DNA from: Lobulomyces angularis
Lineage: Eukaryota > Chytridiomycota > Chytridiomycetes > Lobulomycetales > Lobulomycetaceae
Direction: 5' to 3'
Assembly (NCBI GenBank): GCA_027604685.1
Contig: JADHYX010000115.1
Coordinates: forward strand, 38,113 to 55,903
DNA length: 17,791 nucleotides
The notes beneath the pieces were generated by a model. The model worked only from the letters and a program-made list of their open reading frames with translations. It did no database searches and had not been told where the DNA came from. Of this stretch, positions 8,479 to 17,716 are shown piece by piece; within the stretch, counting starts at the first letter, position 1, and the number at the start of each line of letters is the position of its first letter. The translations under genes were made by a program, and so were the position numbers.

Positions 8479-11020
8479 TTATTTCTTTTTTTGGTTATTT
8501 TCATCATCTGAATCTGAAAAGTCTTCCTCGTCTTCCTCGTCTTCCTCGTAGTTGCCTTTACCTTCCTTATAATCGTTGTAATCTTTACCTTCTTTATAAT
8601 TGTAATTATATTCATGATAATAATTGTAATTATCTTCGGCTTTAGGTGGAACCATGTAAATAGATGCATATTTATCTAAAAATACATTTCCTGTAATATA
8701 TTATTTTAAAATAGTTAATCAATATTTTATATTAAAATTTTACCAATGATAAAGGTATCTCTAGACTTTTTTGAGAGAAAACCCAACGGACAAATTTTCT
8801 TAATAACCTCCTTGGTGTAATACTGCTTTTTATTGTAGCCACCATAATACCCACTTTCCTCTTCACTTTCATCGTCGCTTTCACTTTCATCAGCTTCAGT
8901 ATATCTCTTACTTAGAGCTCTATCGTAATCACAATAAACGGAATTTTTTCCCTTCCTTGTAATTTAAATAATATTAAGGTGTATAAAATACACATTAAAC
9001 TTACTGTTTACAAGCAGTGCCTTTTCCACAGTCACGGTGGACCCAAGAAAAATGATCACAAGTGTCAAAACCTTTTCCGTTGCATCTCATAATACCATTT
9101 TTTGAACATTCACCACTTTCCTCATTCACTTCATAGTCAGAGAAATCACTCTCACCATCTTCCTCATCACTGTAAACCTCTTCCTTAATATTAACGAAAT
9201 CTGAAAGAATATATTGATTTGGTAAAAGATCTACGAAATATTTTTAGAAAAATTAGATGCTGTAACCAAAGAATTCGATTTACCGAAAGCATGCCCACCA
9301 TAAACAAAGGTGAAATTTGGTAATTTGTCTATGTCATCACAATTTACAAACCAGCCATCATGTTCTTTAGCAAAAAAAGCCTTTCCATTTAATTCTTTAA
9401 TTACGCTATCGAAGATCTTATTTGGAAAAATTAATTTTTTAATGGAGAGATCTATAATCGCTTCGAATTTTATTTTTGGTTTGTATACTATTTCCTTAAT
9501 GTAATAATCAACACCGTCAGACTTTTTAGTAGACTTTTCTTCATAATCATAACTGTAATCGTAATTAGAGCTGAGCTTGCTTGAACCTTCTTGATTTTCA
9601 TTTTCTATTTTACTTTCCTCGCTCTCTTCCTCATTTTCCTCCTCTTCATCCAACTCCTTCTGTTTTTCCTTTGACACTTTAGCATCATAACCGTATTCTT
9701 CAACATATTTGTCTTTTTCATAATATTTTTTCTTTTTTGGCACTAATACATCTACATCACCAACCAAAAATTTTTCTAAAGATATTTGCCAAAAACTATA
9801 CGAATATTTAAAACTGAAAAAAAATGATGAGGTAAAACGAACCCATTATCCAATCCGCTTTTAGTAACTTCAAAAGAAGGTAAATTACTACCCCCATTAT
9901 TTTGGTAAAATCCACAAAGGGTAATTTCAGCATCTGTTTTATACGCAGTGCCATTATTGAAGTGGCCACTAGTTGAAGGGTAAAATCCAAAAATACCTAC
10001 TTTACATTCAGGCGTGGTATAAAACATATTTTGAAACCAACTGTTAAGCTTTGGATCAGAATCTTTTCCTTGCTTGTTCAAACCAAAACCTAAAACACCT
10101 TGATACTCTTTACTTGGACTAACTTCACTAAGTCCAAAAAATGTTTTAGCTAAAAAGAATCAATTTCAATGTTTAACGCTGATTTAATACTACCTTTGAG
10201 AGAGGCTACTTTTATGATGTCTCTGCCACCCGATTTACCTGAAATAGTATTTTTACCATCAACTGCCGTAAATGGCTCTGCGTGATGTCGAAAGCTCTTC
10301 GATCTTGTTGGATCAAAACCTGAAACATACATAGTTGGTTATTAATCAATTAAGAAGCAAATTAAAATAAAAGCCTTTATCACATACCTAGAGTTGAGAT
10401 ATCTGGAAAATATTCATCGTCATAATAGACCCGATAGTGATGATGATTGCTTTGATCTTCATAGTTGTAATAGCTGTCTCTTTTTGTTAACTTTGAAGTT
10501 GATTTTTTATGTTTGTAAGAACCAGAATTTTCATTAACATATTCATCGTCTGAGTATTCACTTAATTCATTGTAATCAAAGTCTTCGTTAGGCACTACAC
10601 TTCTTTTGGCTCTTAAAAGCCAAGATTGTTGGGAAAATGTAAACTTGACGTCTAATTTTTGAGGAGGTTTACCAACCTTAATTTGAGCAATAACTAAAAA
10701 AAAATATTTAATAAAAACCAAATTTATAGTTGTTTGTTTTAAAAATTTTTCCTACACTCATCGGAGTCAACAACTTCCAGTGGTTTTTGACCGAGGTTGT
10801 GGTCATTGTTATTTAAAGATTTTTTTCTTTTAAAAAGAGTTTTTTCTAATTGAATTCCATTTTTAAACGCAGGATGGTTGTGGTAGCGAGATAAAAACAA
10901 CAAATTGTCGTTGTTATCTGGAAGCCTCTTATTGAGAGATATTGTAGAAAGAGGAATGTGATGCTCCAGTGAAGAAGTAGAACTTATCAAGAGCAGAAGG
11001 ATTGTGAACAAAGTGTTCAT
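8479..11020 (-). CDS. secreted pepsin-like pseudo-protease with CBM19-like insert
   Basis: Exons 11020-10756, 10693-10388, 10319-10194, 10149-9843, 9813-9284, 9200-9005, 8955-8744, 8690-8479; 717 aa. Signal peptide MNTLFTILLLLISSTSS, then a pro-like region. The pepsin fold (family A1) is traced by AQIKVGKPPQKLDV (91-104), FDPTRSKSF, FFGLSE, GVLGFG, AEITLCGF, FWQISLEKFLVGDV (342-355), LPNFTFVYGG and DTFIIGNVFLDKY (around 648). The first catalytic DTG is TFS (107-109); the second is DLS (456-458), so activity is unlikely. A Tyr/Asp/Lys-rich insert lies in the N-lobe (about 116-190) and an acidic one in the C-lobe (361-450). Residues 543-585 hold six cysteines and the pattern GFDTCDHFSWVHRDCGKGTAC, as in CBM19-type chitin-binding modules. 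The tail is acidic and ends QKKK. Intron 9842-9814 would be only 29 nt. Kex2-like KR sites occur. Likely a wall or secreted surface protein. Confidence 0.8.
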
Positions 11021-11927
11021 TTTAGCTTTTTTGAGTTGCTTTTGTTGGGTTTAAATGGAGCTTTTTTATTGCCTCAAACACAGCCCAAGATCAGCACCAG
11101 CACTTTTAAATGAAACACCACTTGGTTGTGAATTACTTCTACTTCAACTATATATACATATACATAACGATGCATTTAGTTTGATTTATTCTAATTTATG
11201 GATACTTTTCAGAAAACTGTGATTCATCAGTAAATTCATTTAACTTAACAGCCTAGTATGAGTTAATGTACTCAATTTTATTGAATTTGATTTCTATCAG
11301 CTCTGTTTCTATGTATAGGATAAAAGAATTAATTCTATAATATGCATTGGTACAGGAATATACAAATATTGTAATTTGAATAACTGTCACTGGCATTTCT
11401 ACTAAAACTAATGGAAAATAGCCAGAATTTAACTTTGAAGATAATAATTGTATCATTAAGTGCTTTATTAAATAAAAAACCACAAATTTATTGCTGGATT
11501 CATGGAGCTAAATGCCCGTACGAGCTTTCTGCCAGTTACTTCACCAAACGTCATCAATAAGTCATCAATTAGTCTTCAATTTATCTTCAATGTATTATTA
11601 ATTCATCATCAAAGTATCATCAAACCATCACACTTCATCTTAGTTCATTACAGCAAAATTACCAGCCATCATCACTACATCATCAATCGGCTCATTTTTT
11701 CAGTTCATATCTACTTCTGGTGACCAGTTAAACAGATGCAACCTTCTCATTTGGCTGACACAATCACCCAATCAATTTTCAAAATTTTCAAATCCCTTCC
11801 AATTGTTACACAAGATTTTCAATTTTTTTAATTTTTAAAATAATTTCTCATTAATAAATATTTTTAAATATTTACCAAAGGAAATCATAAGTATTTACAA
11901 CTTAACTTTAAACAATAAAACTTTATC
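11021..11927. other. divergent intergenic region with TCATCA-rich tract
   Basis: About 900 bases between the divergent pseudo-pepsin and Spf30 genes; it should carry both promoters. From about 11540 to 11690 the plus strand is rich in short ATCATCAA/TCATCAAT words on one strand only, giving a pyrimidine/adenine skew. I find no gene: the open frame at 11502-11723 reads through this low-complexity tract and has no family features. Confidence 0.4.
11148..11166 (-). promoter_or_regulatory. possible TATA region of the pseudo-pepsin gene
   Basis: An alternating TATGTATATGTATATATAG stretch lies about 130 bases upstream of the minus-strand ATG at 11020, a plausible distance for a fungal TATA element. 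This is from composition only; in an AT-rich genome such stretches also occur by chance. Confidence 0.25.
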
Positions 11928-12782
11928 ATGACAGATTCCCCTTATGATTTTCAAATTTCTCAAGTAGAACTCGCCATTCAGAGGGATCCTACAAATAACG
12001 TACTTGCTTTTTTCCAAAAAAAATTTTTTTTTTATTTTCTTTTTCTTTTTTTGTAACGTAGGAATTAAAAAAGCTTAAAGAAAATCTTATAGAATTAAGA
12101 AAGTTAGAAGAAGTAAAAAAACCTGTTAAAAACAAAGTCTCAAAAAAGGCTGAGGTTTTAGAACTTAAAGTCGATAGTAAAGATAATAATAATAATAAAG
12201 ACATAATTTTAAGAACTTGGAGTAAAGGTCAAACAGTATTAGCAAAATATTTCAAAGATAATGAATATTACGAAGCATCAATTAACGATATCAAAGATGA
12301 CGGTAATGGAAAAATTCTATATCAAGTTTTATTTAAATCTTTTAGTAATAATAGTACAGAATTTTGGTTAAAAGGAAATGAAATTAAAGATTTTTTAGTT
12401 GATAGTTTTGGTAAAGAAAAAAAATCTTCTAGCTCAAATGTTGAAAAAAAAAGAATGATTTTAGAAGTCTTTAAAGAGAAGAAAAAGGTATATTTTTTTA
12501 ATAGTAATTTTAATTATCATAATTCCTATTTTTATTATTATGTCTTCAGCAAAAACTAGAAGAAGAAAAATATTCAGAAGGAAAACAGAAAAGTTGGCAA
12601 AGTTTTAAAAATAACAAAAAAGGTGGTGTAAAAGTCACGAAAAAGTCCTTACCTACAACTCCATTGTTGTTACCAACTGATGGTAACTCACCAAAAAAAA
12701 AATTTTTTTCTTACATTTTAATTTATTAGGGAAGTTAACTGGGTATAAAAAAAGGGAAAAACATATCTATGACCTAAATTAA
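11928..12782 (+). CDS. spf30: Spf30/SMNDC1-like Tudor-domain splicing factor
   Basis: Exons 11928-11999, 12062-12487, 12550-12682, 12730-12782; 227 aa, close to the usual 230-240 aa of the family. The N-terminus QISQVELAIQRDPTNNELKK is the typical short helical region. A Tudor domain follows (about residues 72-130): TWSKGQTVLAKYFKDNEYYE, then ILYQVLFKSFSNNSTEFWL. Aromatic residues sit where the methylarginine cage of SMN/Spf30 lies. The C-terminal part, EKYSEGKQKSWQSFKNNKK and, after the last intron, GKLTGYKKREKHIYDLN, matches the conserved end of Spf30. Known role: binds dimethylarginine on Sm proteins and helps the U4/U6.U5 tri-snRNP join the spliceosome in the nucleus. Without the last splice the frame would end FFSYILIY, which lacks the conserved end, so I favour splicing. 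Confidence 0.88.
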
Positions 12783-13280
12783 TTTTAATTTAACATTAAT
12801 ATAACTACTTATAATGCTTTTTTTTTTTTTTTTTTTTTTTACAGCTTTTCTAAATAGTTTTTTTTTATTACATGTTTAATTAATACTAATAATATTAATA
12901 TAAATAAAATAAAATTTTTCCAAGATTTACTACAATAAATGTTTTAATGCTAATAATTTTTTAGATTAATTGAAAATCTTTTATTGCAGAATGTAAATAC
13001 GCTAAGTTATTGCTGCTCATGATTCCTTTTTTAAGGAAAATCATAAACACAACTTTTTAGGATTGCCCATTATAATGCAATATGAAGTGTTTTTAACGTT
13101 TAATTAACGAAAATTTTTGGTTATCATCATTCATTATCACAGCAGTTTGAAATTGGGATAAAAAGGCGTTGGTTGATATGACATGATTCAAAATACTTAG
13201 AAATTTTTGCAATATAATTTGAAAAAAAAAAAAAAAATCAGTTTTATAGATATATTATATTTATATTTTATTTAATTTAA
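12783..13280. other. intergenic spacer with 23-base poly-T tract
   Basis: About 500 bases between two tandem splicing-factor genes. A run of 23 T (12818-12840) is followed directly by ACAG, which looks like a 3' splice site, but I find no matching exon after it. An A-run near 13221-13236 lies shortly before the ESS2 start. No other gene is visible. Confidence 0.4.
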
Positions 13281-15022
13281 ATGGAAGTAGCAAAAGTCAA
13301 TGTTGAAAGTAAAGAAGTGGCATTATCAAGCAATAAAAATAATCAAGAAAAATCAGTTCAGCTTCAATCCACAATACTGACAAAACATAAACTTTATTCA
13401 ACACCTTTACCTGAAAAAAAGAAACCAAAAGTTTTGGAGGAAGATGATTATTTGGATGCTATTAGCAATATTGTTGAAAGAGATTTTTTTCCAAATTTGT
13501 AAATTTTAATAAAAAAAATGAAGTTTTCACATAACTTGTAACTAAAAAAATTTTATTTCCTTAAAGAAAAACGATGAAGCAACAAAATGCTATGTTAACT
13601 GGTATAAGTAAGAATCTTAATAAAGATTTTATACATTTCTTTTTTACTTAACTGATTTGTAATTCTTTTTTAACTTTATTAAGGCGTTTTAGAAGAAAAT
13701 GAAAAGAACAATTCTGCGATCTCTACAGATAACATTACTTTGGATAAATTTCAACATATGTACACATCGGAGGACAATGCAAGTTTTGAAGAAATTATAA
13801 AAAACGTTAATGAGGAAAAAAAAAGAAAGTATAATTGGATTTTTAATAAAGAAAAGAATGTTTTAGAGTTAGAAGGTACCTTCAATTTTTTTAGAAAACT
13901 ATTTTCTAGCTTATAAACTAAAATTTGTCTTTTAAACTAAACCAAACTTTACTTTAAAACTACGACAGGTCCATCCACTGACAAATTTGGAAATCAAGGA
14001 CCATTAAGTATATTAGATGCCAAAAGTAAAAAGACAGGGCAAATTGAGTACTGTAGATTTGATGTAAGTTTTGCATTTTTTGAAGTTTGTCAATAATTTT
14101 ATTTTTATTCCAATAGCCTGTAAATCCATTAATGAATTACCCGAAAGGAATTCCAACAACAATTGAAGATCTTCAAAATATGAAAGGTTAGTGAAGTTTT
14201 TTGGGAAAGTATTTAAAAACATTTGTTGGTGTAGGTCCAAACAAAAAAATTATGCATGATTCTACGAGATTTCCTGAGCATTTTACAAAACAGAGTTTAG
14301 ATGAGAGAAGAATTAAAACGCAGCAGCTTTATGATAAAATGAAGTCAAATTTAGCTACTCCATCAATGAAAGTTGGTGATGAAACTCCTGATACCCTTCC
14401 AAAAGTTCAAGGCTATGGTTTCGTTTCTGCGACACCGTCCCCTGCCCCAAACAGAGATATAGATCCTGAAGAATTAATGACATGGTAAATTTTTTCGGTA
14501 TTTTTGTTTGTAAATAAGTCAATTTTTTTAAGGGGTTTTATTGATTCTACACCATTGTTGATGGATTCTGGTGGAGATCATTCAGGTCCCAAATTTCAGA
14601 TGCCTCAAACGCCAAGAAGAGAAGTTATTGGAAGTAAACTGAGTGAAAAAGCAAGCAAAAATATTAGGAAGCGAGCAGGATTAACGAAGGAAGCGACCCC
14701 AAAATTAAGAAGTGGTTGGACTTCGGATTCTACACCTGGTCGAGGCTATTCTCCTTACACCAAATTACCTGAAAATTCCAAATCTAGAATGTTATCTCCA
14801 GCGGCCCAAACATTGTTAAGTAAAAGTAGAAGTGGATTAAAATCTTCTCTAGCAATAAGTGGTAATTTTGGAAATAATGAAGCTATAAAAAACAAAGTTG
14901 TTTTATCCAACAAAAAACCAAATTTAATAAATAATATCTTACCAAAAAAGAAATCAGTGGTTTCCACAGTTAACGATACCAAAGCAGATACAAGTAATAA
15001 TCTTACGGATAACCTTTTGTGA
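13281..15022 (+). CDS. bis1: ESS2/DGCR14/Bis1 splicing-associated nuclear protein
   Basis: Exons 13281-13498, 13567-13607, 13684-13875, 13969-14063, 14117-14186, 14235-14484, 14533-15022; 451 aa; every junction is in phase. Family landmarks in order: PKVLEEDDYLDAISNIVERD followed by FFPNL, MKQQNAMLTG, ITLDKFQHMYTSEDNASFEE followed by II, EEKKRKYNWIF, NPLMNYPKGIP, STRFPE, YGFVSATPSPAP, ELMTWG, IDSTPL, and a Lys/Ser/Thr-rich C-terminus with RMLSPAAQTLLSKSRSG. This is the ESS2 (DGCR14) family; S. pombe Bis1 and animal Es2 associate with the spliceosome (C complex in humans). No membrane segment or signal peptide is seen; nuclear location is expected. The start at 13281 is the first ATG before the conserved region, after an A-rich leader with stops upstream. 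Confidence 0.9.
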
Positions 15023-15172
15023 AAAAAAAATTTAGTGAAAAATAGAAAAAGTTTGTTTTTTAAATATAATATTAAAGTTATCATAACTAGCATAAAAAAA
15101 ATTTTAATAATCCATTACAAAAAGTTGATGATATTTTACTTTAAAAAAAAAAAAAGGAAATTGTCTCTCTAA

Positions 15173-15736
15173 TTATATATATAAATAAGTTAAAAAAAAA
15201 ATAGGAAAAATGGTTTTTAAAAAATTGAACTCGTTGAAAAATTTATTGAAAACTTTTTCCTCAACCAAAACATTAACATTAGAATAGGTTGAATGTAAGA
15301 AAGAAACAAGATCTCTAAATGCTTGATCAGTTTTTGGATTTTTTGGCTTTTTAATAATTAAAATGTTTTTTTTTATTTTTGACAAATCCTCATTGATATC
15401 GTTTTTAAAATAGGAAAGGCGTAATGTTGCTTCTTTACACTTGAAAAAAGATAAAAATGTATGAACATTAAAAAAGAAACAAAAAGAAAAATTTCAATTG
15501 AAACTTACTCCCTCCAAATTGTAAATTGCAGATTTTTTTGTGGAATAAATCACAGTTTGTTTATTGGGTAATCTTGCAATATTATAAAAAGTTTGTGGTG
15601 TGATAGAACTTGAAACAGTTGTTGATGTAGGAGTTAACTTTTCATTTTTTGTCATGCAGGTTTTTCTAGATGTGAAATTCCTAATAAGTAATAGAGCTGG
15701 TTGTAACTTTGGTTTGTAGTTCAAGATTAGATGCAT
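15173..15736 (-). pseudogene. truncated NAD(H) kinase gene (5' part only)
   Basis: Exons 15736-15509 and 15439-15173, joined in frame by an intron with a GTAAGT donor; 164 aa. The N-terminus MHLILNYKPKLQPALLLIRN is basic and free of acidic residues, like a mitochondrial presequence, which fits Pos5-type NADH kinase. The body has the N-terminal part of the NAD kinase family: CKEATLRLSYF, KKNILIIKKPKNPKTDQAF, SFLHSTYSNVNVLVEEKV. After that the frame becomes Phe-rich and stops. The catalytic part with the GGDGT motif and the C-terminal domain are absent, and only about 150 bases remain before the end of ESS2, so they cannot follow in this window. I call it a gene relic or 5' duplication; a short expressed protein without kinase activity is the alternative. 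Confidence 0.65.
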
Positions 15737-16864
15737 ATTATTTTTATAATATTTTTATTGGAGTAAAAGTAAAACCCTTAAAACTTAAAATATTGGTGGT
15801 TTTTGACAAGTATAAAATTTTAATTTGAAAATTGAATTAAAAAAAAGGAAGAAAAGACAAAAACAAAAGTTATAAAACCAACTTGTGAATGACGAAGATC
15901 TATCTATAGCTCTGACTATGATACCGCTAATTAAAAGTTTTTTTTAAAAATTTATGGTTTTTTTTACAAAGAACATTTACAATCAATTTTTCCATGAAGT
16001 TTAGTTATTTGAACTATTTTTTTTTGAAGGTATTCAACATTTAAAATCTAGAGTAAAAAAAGCAACTTATTCTAATTTTTCTGTAATTCCAAAGCTAATA
16101 AATTTATTTTTGCAATAATAGTAACAACTATATTTAGCAAAATACATATTGGATAAAAAAAAAATTCAATTAATAATGAATTTCATCAATTGCTAACATT
16201 GTAATGCCATTTCAATAATACATAGTTTTACAAAATAAGATTGAATTTGGTCATAGAGTTTCTTAACAAAGAGTCCAGTTTACATTAAGATATTTGTGTG
16301 TTTTAATTAACTTTTTTTTAAGAAACTATTTGTATTCTATTTATTGATTTTGCACAGTATACAATATCTTTTTACTTGAAAAAGAAAACAAAAAAGTGTT
16401 AAAACATACTCGATTGTGATTTTAGACAAGTGATGTTGTGCAAAGATATTTTGAACTTGTAACTTTATTAGTTAAAAAACTATTGACGATAAAGCAATTA
16501 AATCAAAAAAAAATGATAGCAAATAATTTAACAATAAAATATGATAATCGTAATTTAACGATAAAAGAATCATAACTTAAAAATAAATTATGGTTAAATA
16601 ATTTAAAAGTAAGTTAAGAGTATGTAATTTGAAAATAAATTTATAGTATGTAATTTCAAAAAGTTTAAGTTGATATAATATCAAAAAACAAGTAGGGTAA
16701 AAATTTCAACTTGCATGCTATGCTTTTCGTGGATTAATAATATTATAGTCTAAAAGTCGTTATAAATAATAATCTTTATTAATTAAAAAGAATTACTAAG
16801 TTTAATACCTAAAGTCGTTATAAAATAATCTAAAGATTATTGTGTAAAGACTTTTAGGTTTATA
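15737..16864. other. long gene-free AT-rich spacer
   Basis: About 1.1 kb with no reading frame, tRNA or family motif I recognise on either strand. It is A/T-rich with many short A- and T-runs. From about 16520 to 16670 there are loose direct repeats (taatttaac-ataaaa words; two copies of agtatgtaattt), and from 16749 to 16858 the palindrome and its half-copy listed separately. Such sequence is usual next to mobile elements. Confidence 0.5.
16749..16858. repeat. imperfect 51-bp palindrome with an upstream half-copy
   Basis: Positions 16808-16858 run cctaaagtcgtta to agacttttagg and fold on themselves: the ends CCTAAA-GTC and GAC-TTTTAGG pair, and the centre ATAATCTAAAGATTAT is a near-perfect palindrome. 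A direct half-copy (tctaaaagtcgttataaataat) starts at about 16750. It lies only a few bases outside the inverted repeat at 16865, so it may be part of, or an insertion site for, the element there. Confidence 0.6.
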
Positions 16865-16893
16865 TAGTGCTTGCGCATTATCTTTTTGAACAG
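16865..16893 (+). repeat. left 29-bp terminal inverted repeat
   Basis: Begins TAGTGCTTGCGCATTATC and ends TTGAACAG. It is a perfect 29-base reverse complement of 17688-17716; identity stops at both sides. The GC-richer core stands out from the local composition. Confidence 0.9.
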
Positions 16894-16947
16894 GGGCTTT
16901 TTAGATGGTTGGAAAATTAAATGTATTTCAAAATTTGACTACCGACA

Positions 16948-17641
16948 TCATTCCGCTACACCATCATCTGAATAAACAAAACTAGAAGTCCTTCCTTGCT
17001 TCAAATTCAAACCCATCAAGAACAACATAGAAAGTCCCATAACATTGGCAGGTTGATGAATCTTTGGGAGGTCTTCCTTAACAACCAAGTTAATTTCATC
17101 TTCACCGACTTTACACTTTATAAAATCTGACCCAGCGTCATCCATCATAATTCGTTGTCGTATCAATTCCTTTAGTTGAGGAGAGATGTACATATGAGGA
17201 CAAGCTCCAGAATCAAGTAAAAATGTAGCTGCAGTGAACCCATCGTTAAAAATTCAGCGAAATCCTTAGAAGTAATCGACTACGAGGTCCGTCTTTATAA
17301 AGAAATAGTTGAGGTGTTATTGGTTCTTTGTCGCTTAAATAATCCTCTGGATGAGCGTAAAGTTTTTGTGGGTTACGAAATATCTTTGGATAATCTTCTG
17401 GAAGTAATAGCGTTGTAGGAAATGGAAGGTCCAACTCATCAATAATACCTATACATGTTAAAGTTGAAAAAGGGTTGTTAATAATACCACTACTACTATT
17501 CAAATCCATATTAGTCGCTCTTATTTCTTTCAATAAAGAAATAATTTCATCTTGTAACGCGGTTGCTCTACTATCTTTGTTTGGAAGAAGAGCTAGTTCG
17601 TCTCTAAGTTCTTTAAGTTTTCGAACTTTTTCTGTTTCCAT
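16948..17641 (-). CDS. retropepsin-like (DSGA) protein, retroelement-derived
   Basis: Model: exons 17641-17284 and 17228-16948; 212 aa. The N-terminal half has a helical, charged start (METEKVRKLKELRDELALLP) and a Pro-rich part (LLPEDYPKIFRNPQKLYAHP). The second half has FLLDSGACPHMYISPQLKEL, an aspartic-protease D-S-G-A motif as in retroviral-type proteases, and NVMGLSMLFLMGLNL, which fits the C-terminal ILG-D-F-like strand of retropepsins. The halves lie in different frames. A 55-base intron (17283-17229, GTAGTC to TGCAG) joins them in frame; otherwise there is a frameshift. The stop comes right after the protease; no reverse transcriptase or integrase follows. The frame is also open upstream of the ATG into the right inverted repeat. 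Either a fragment of an LTR element or a domesticated single-domain protease. Confidence 0.55.
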
Positions 17642-17687
17642 AAGACTGGATGGTACAGGAAAAAAAAGTCCTAGAACACCTAAAACA

Positions 17688-17716
17688 CTGTTCAAAAAGA
17701 TAATGCGCAAGCACTA
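17688..17716 (-). repeat. right 29-bp terminal inverted repeat
   Basis: Perfect reverse complement of 16865-16893. In the minus orientation it lies about 45 bases upstream of the retropepsin-like ATG, so it may supply promoter or leader sequence. Confidence 0.9.

Larger units (their letters stand above)
16865..17716 (-). mobile_element. TIR-bounded element, about 0.85 kb, carrying a retropepsin-like gene
   Basis: Two perfect 29-base inverted repeats enclose one gene. If the outer TA of each repeat is taken as the target duplication, the element is TA-flanked with 27-base termini starting GTGCTTGCGC, a form seen in Tc1/mariner/pogo-type DNA transposons. There is no transposase inside, so it would be non-autonomous. 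The gene inside resembles the protease part of a retroelement, an unusual cargo. The repeats could also come from two independent short insertions in opposite orientation. Confidence 0.5.

Noticed and set aside
9201..9233. Donor at TC-GTAGAT (about 9233) for the pseudo-pepsin intron
   Set aside because: It joins in the wrong phase and gives a stop within three codons; the GTAAAT donor at 9283 fits phase and the pepsin alignment.
11502..11723. 73-codon plus-strand open frame in the divergent intergenic region
   Set aside because: Spans the low-complexity TCATCA tract, has no splice context or family motif; best explained as chance.
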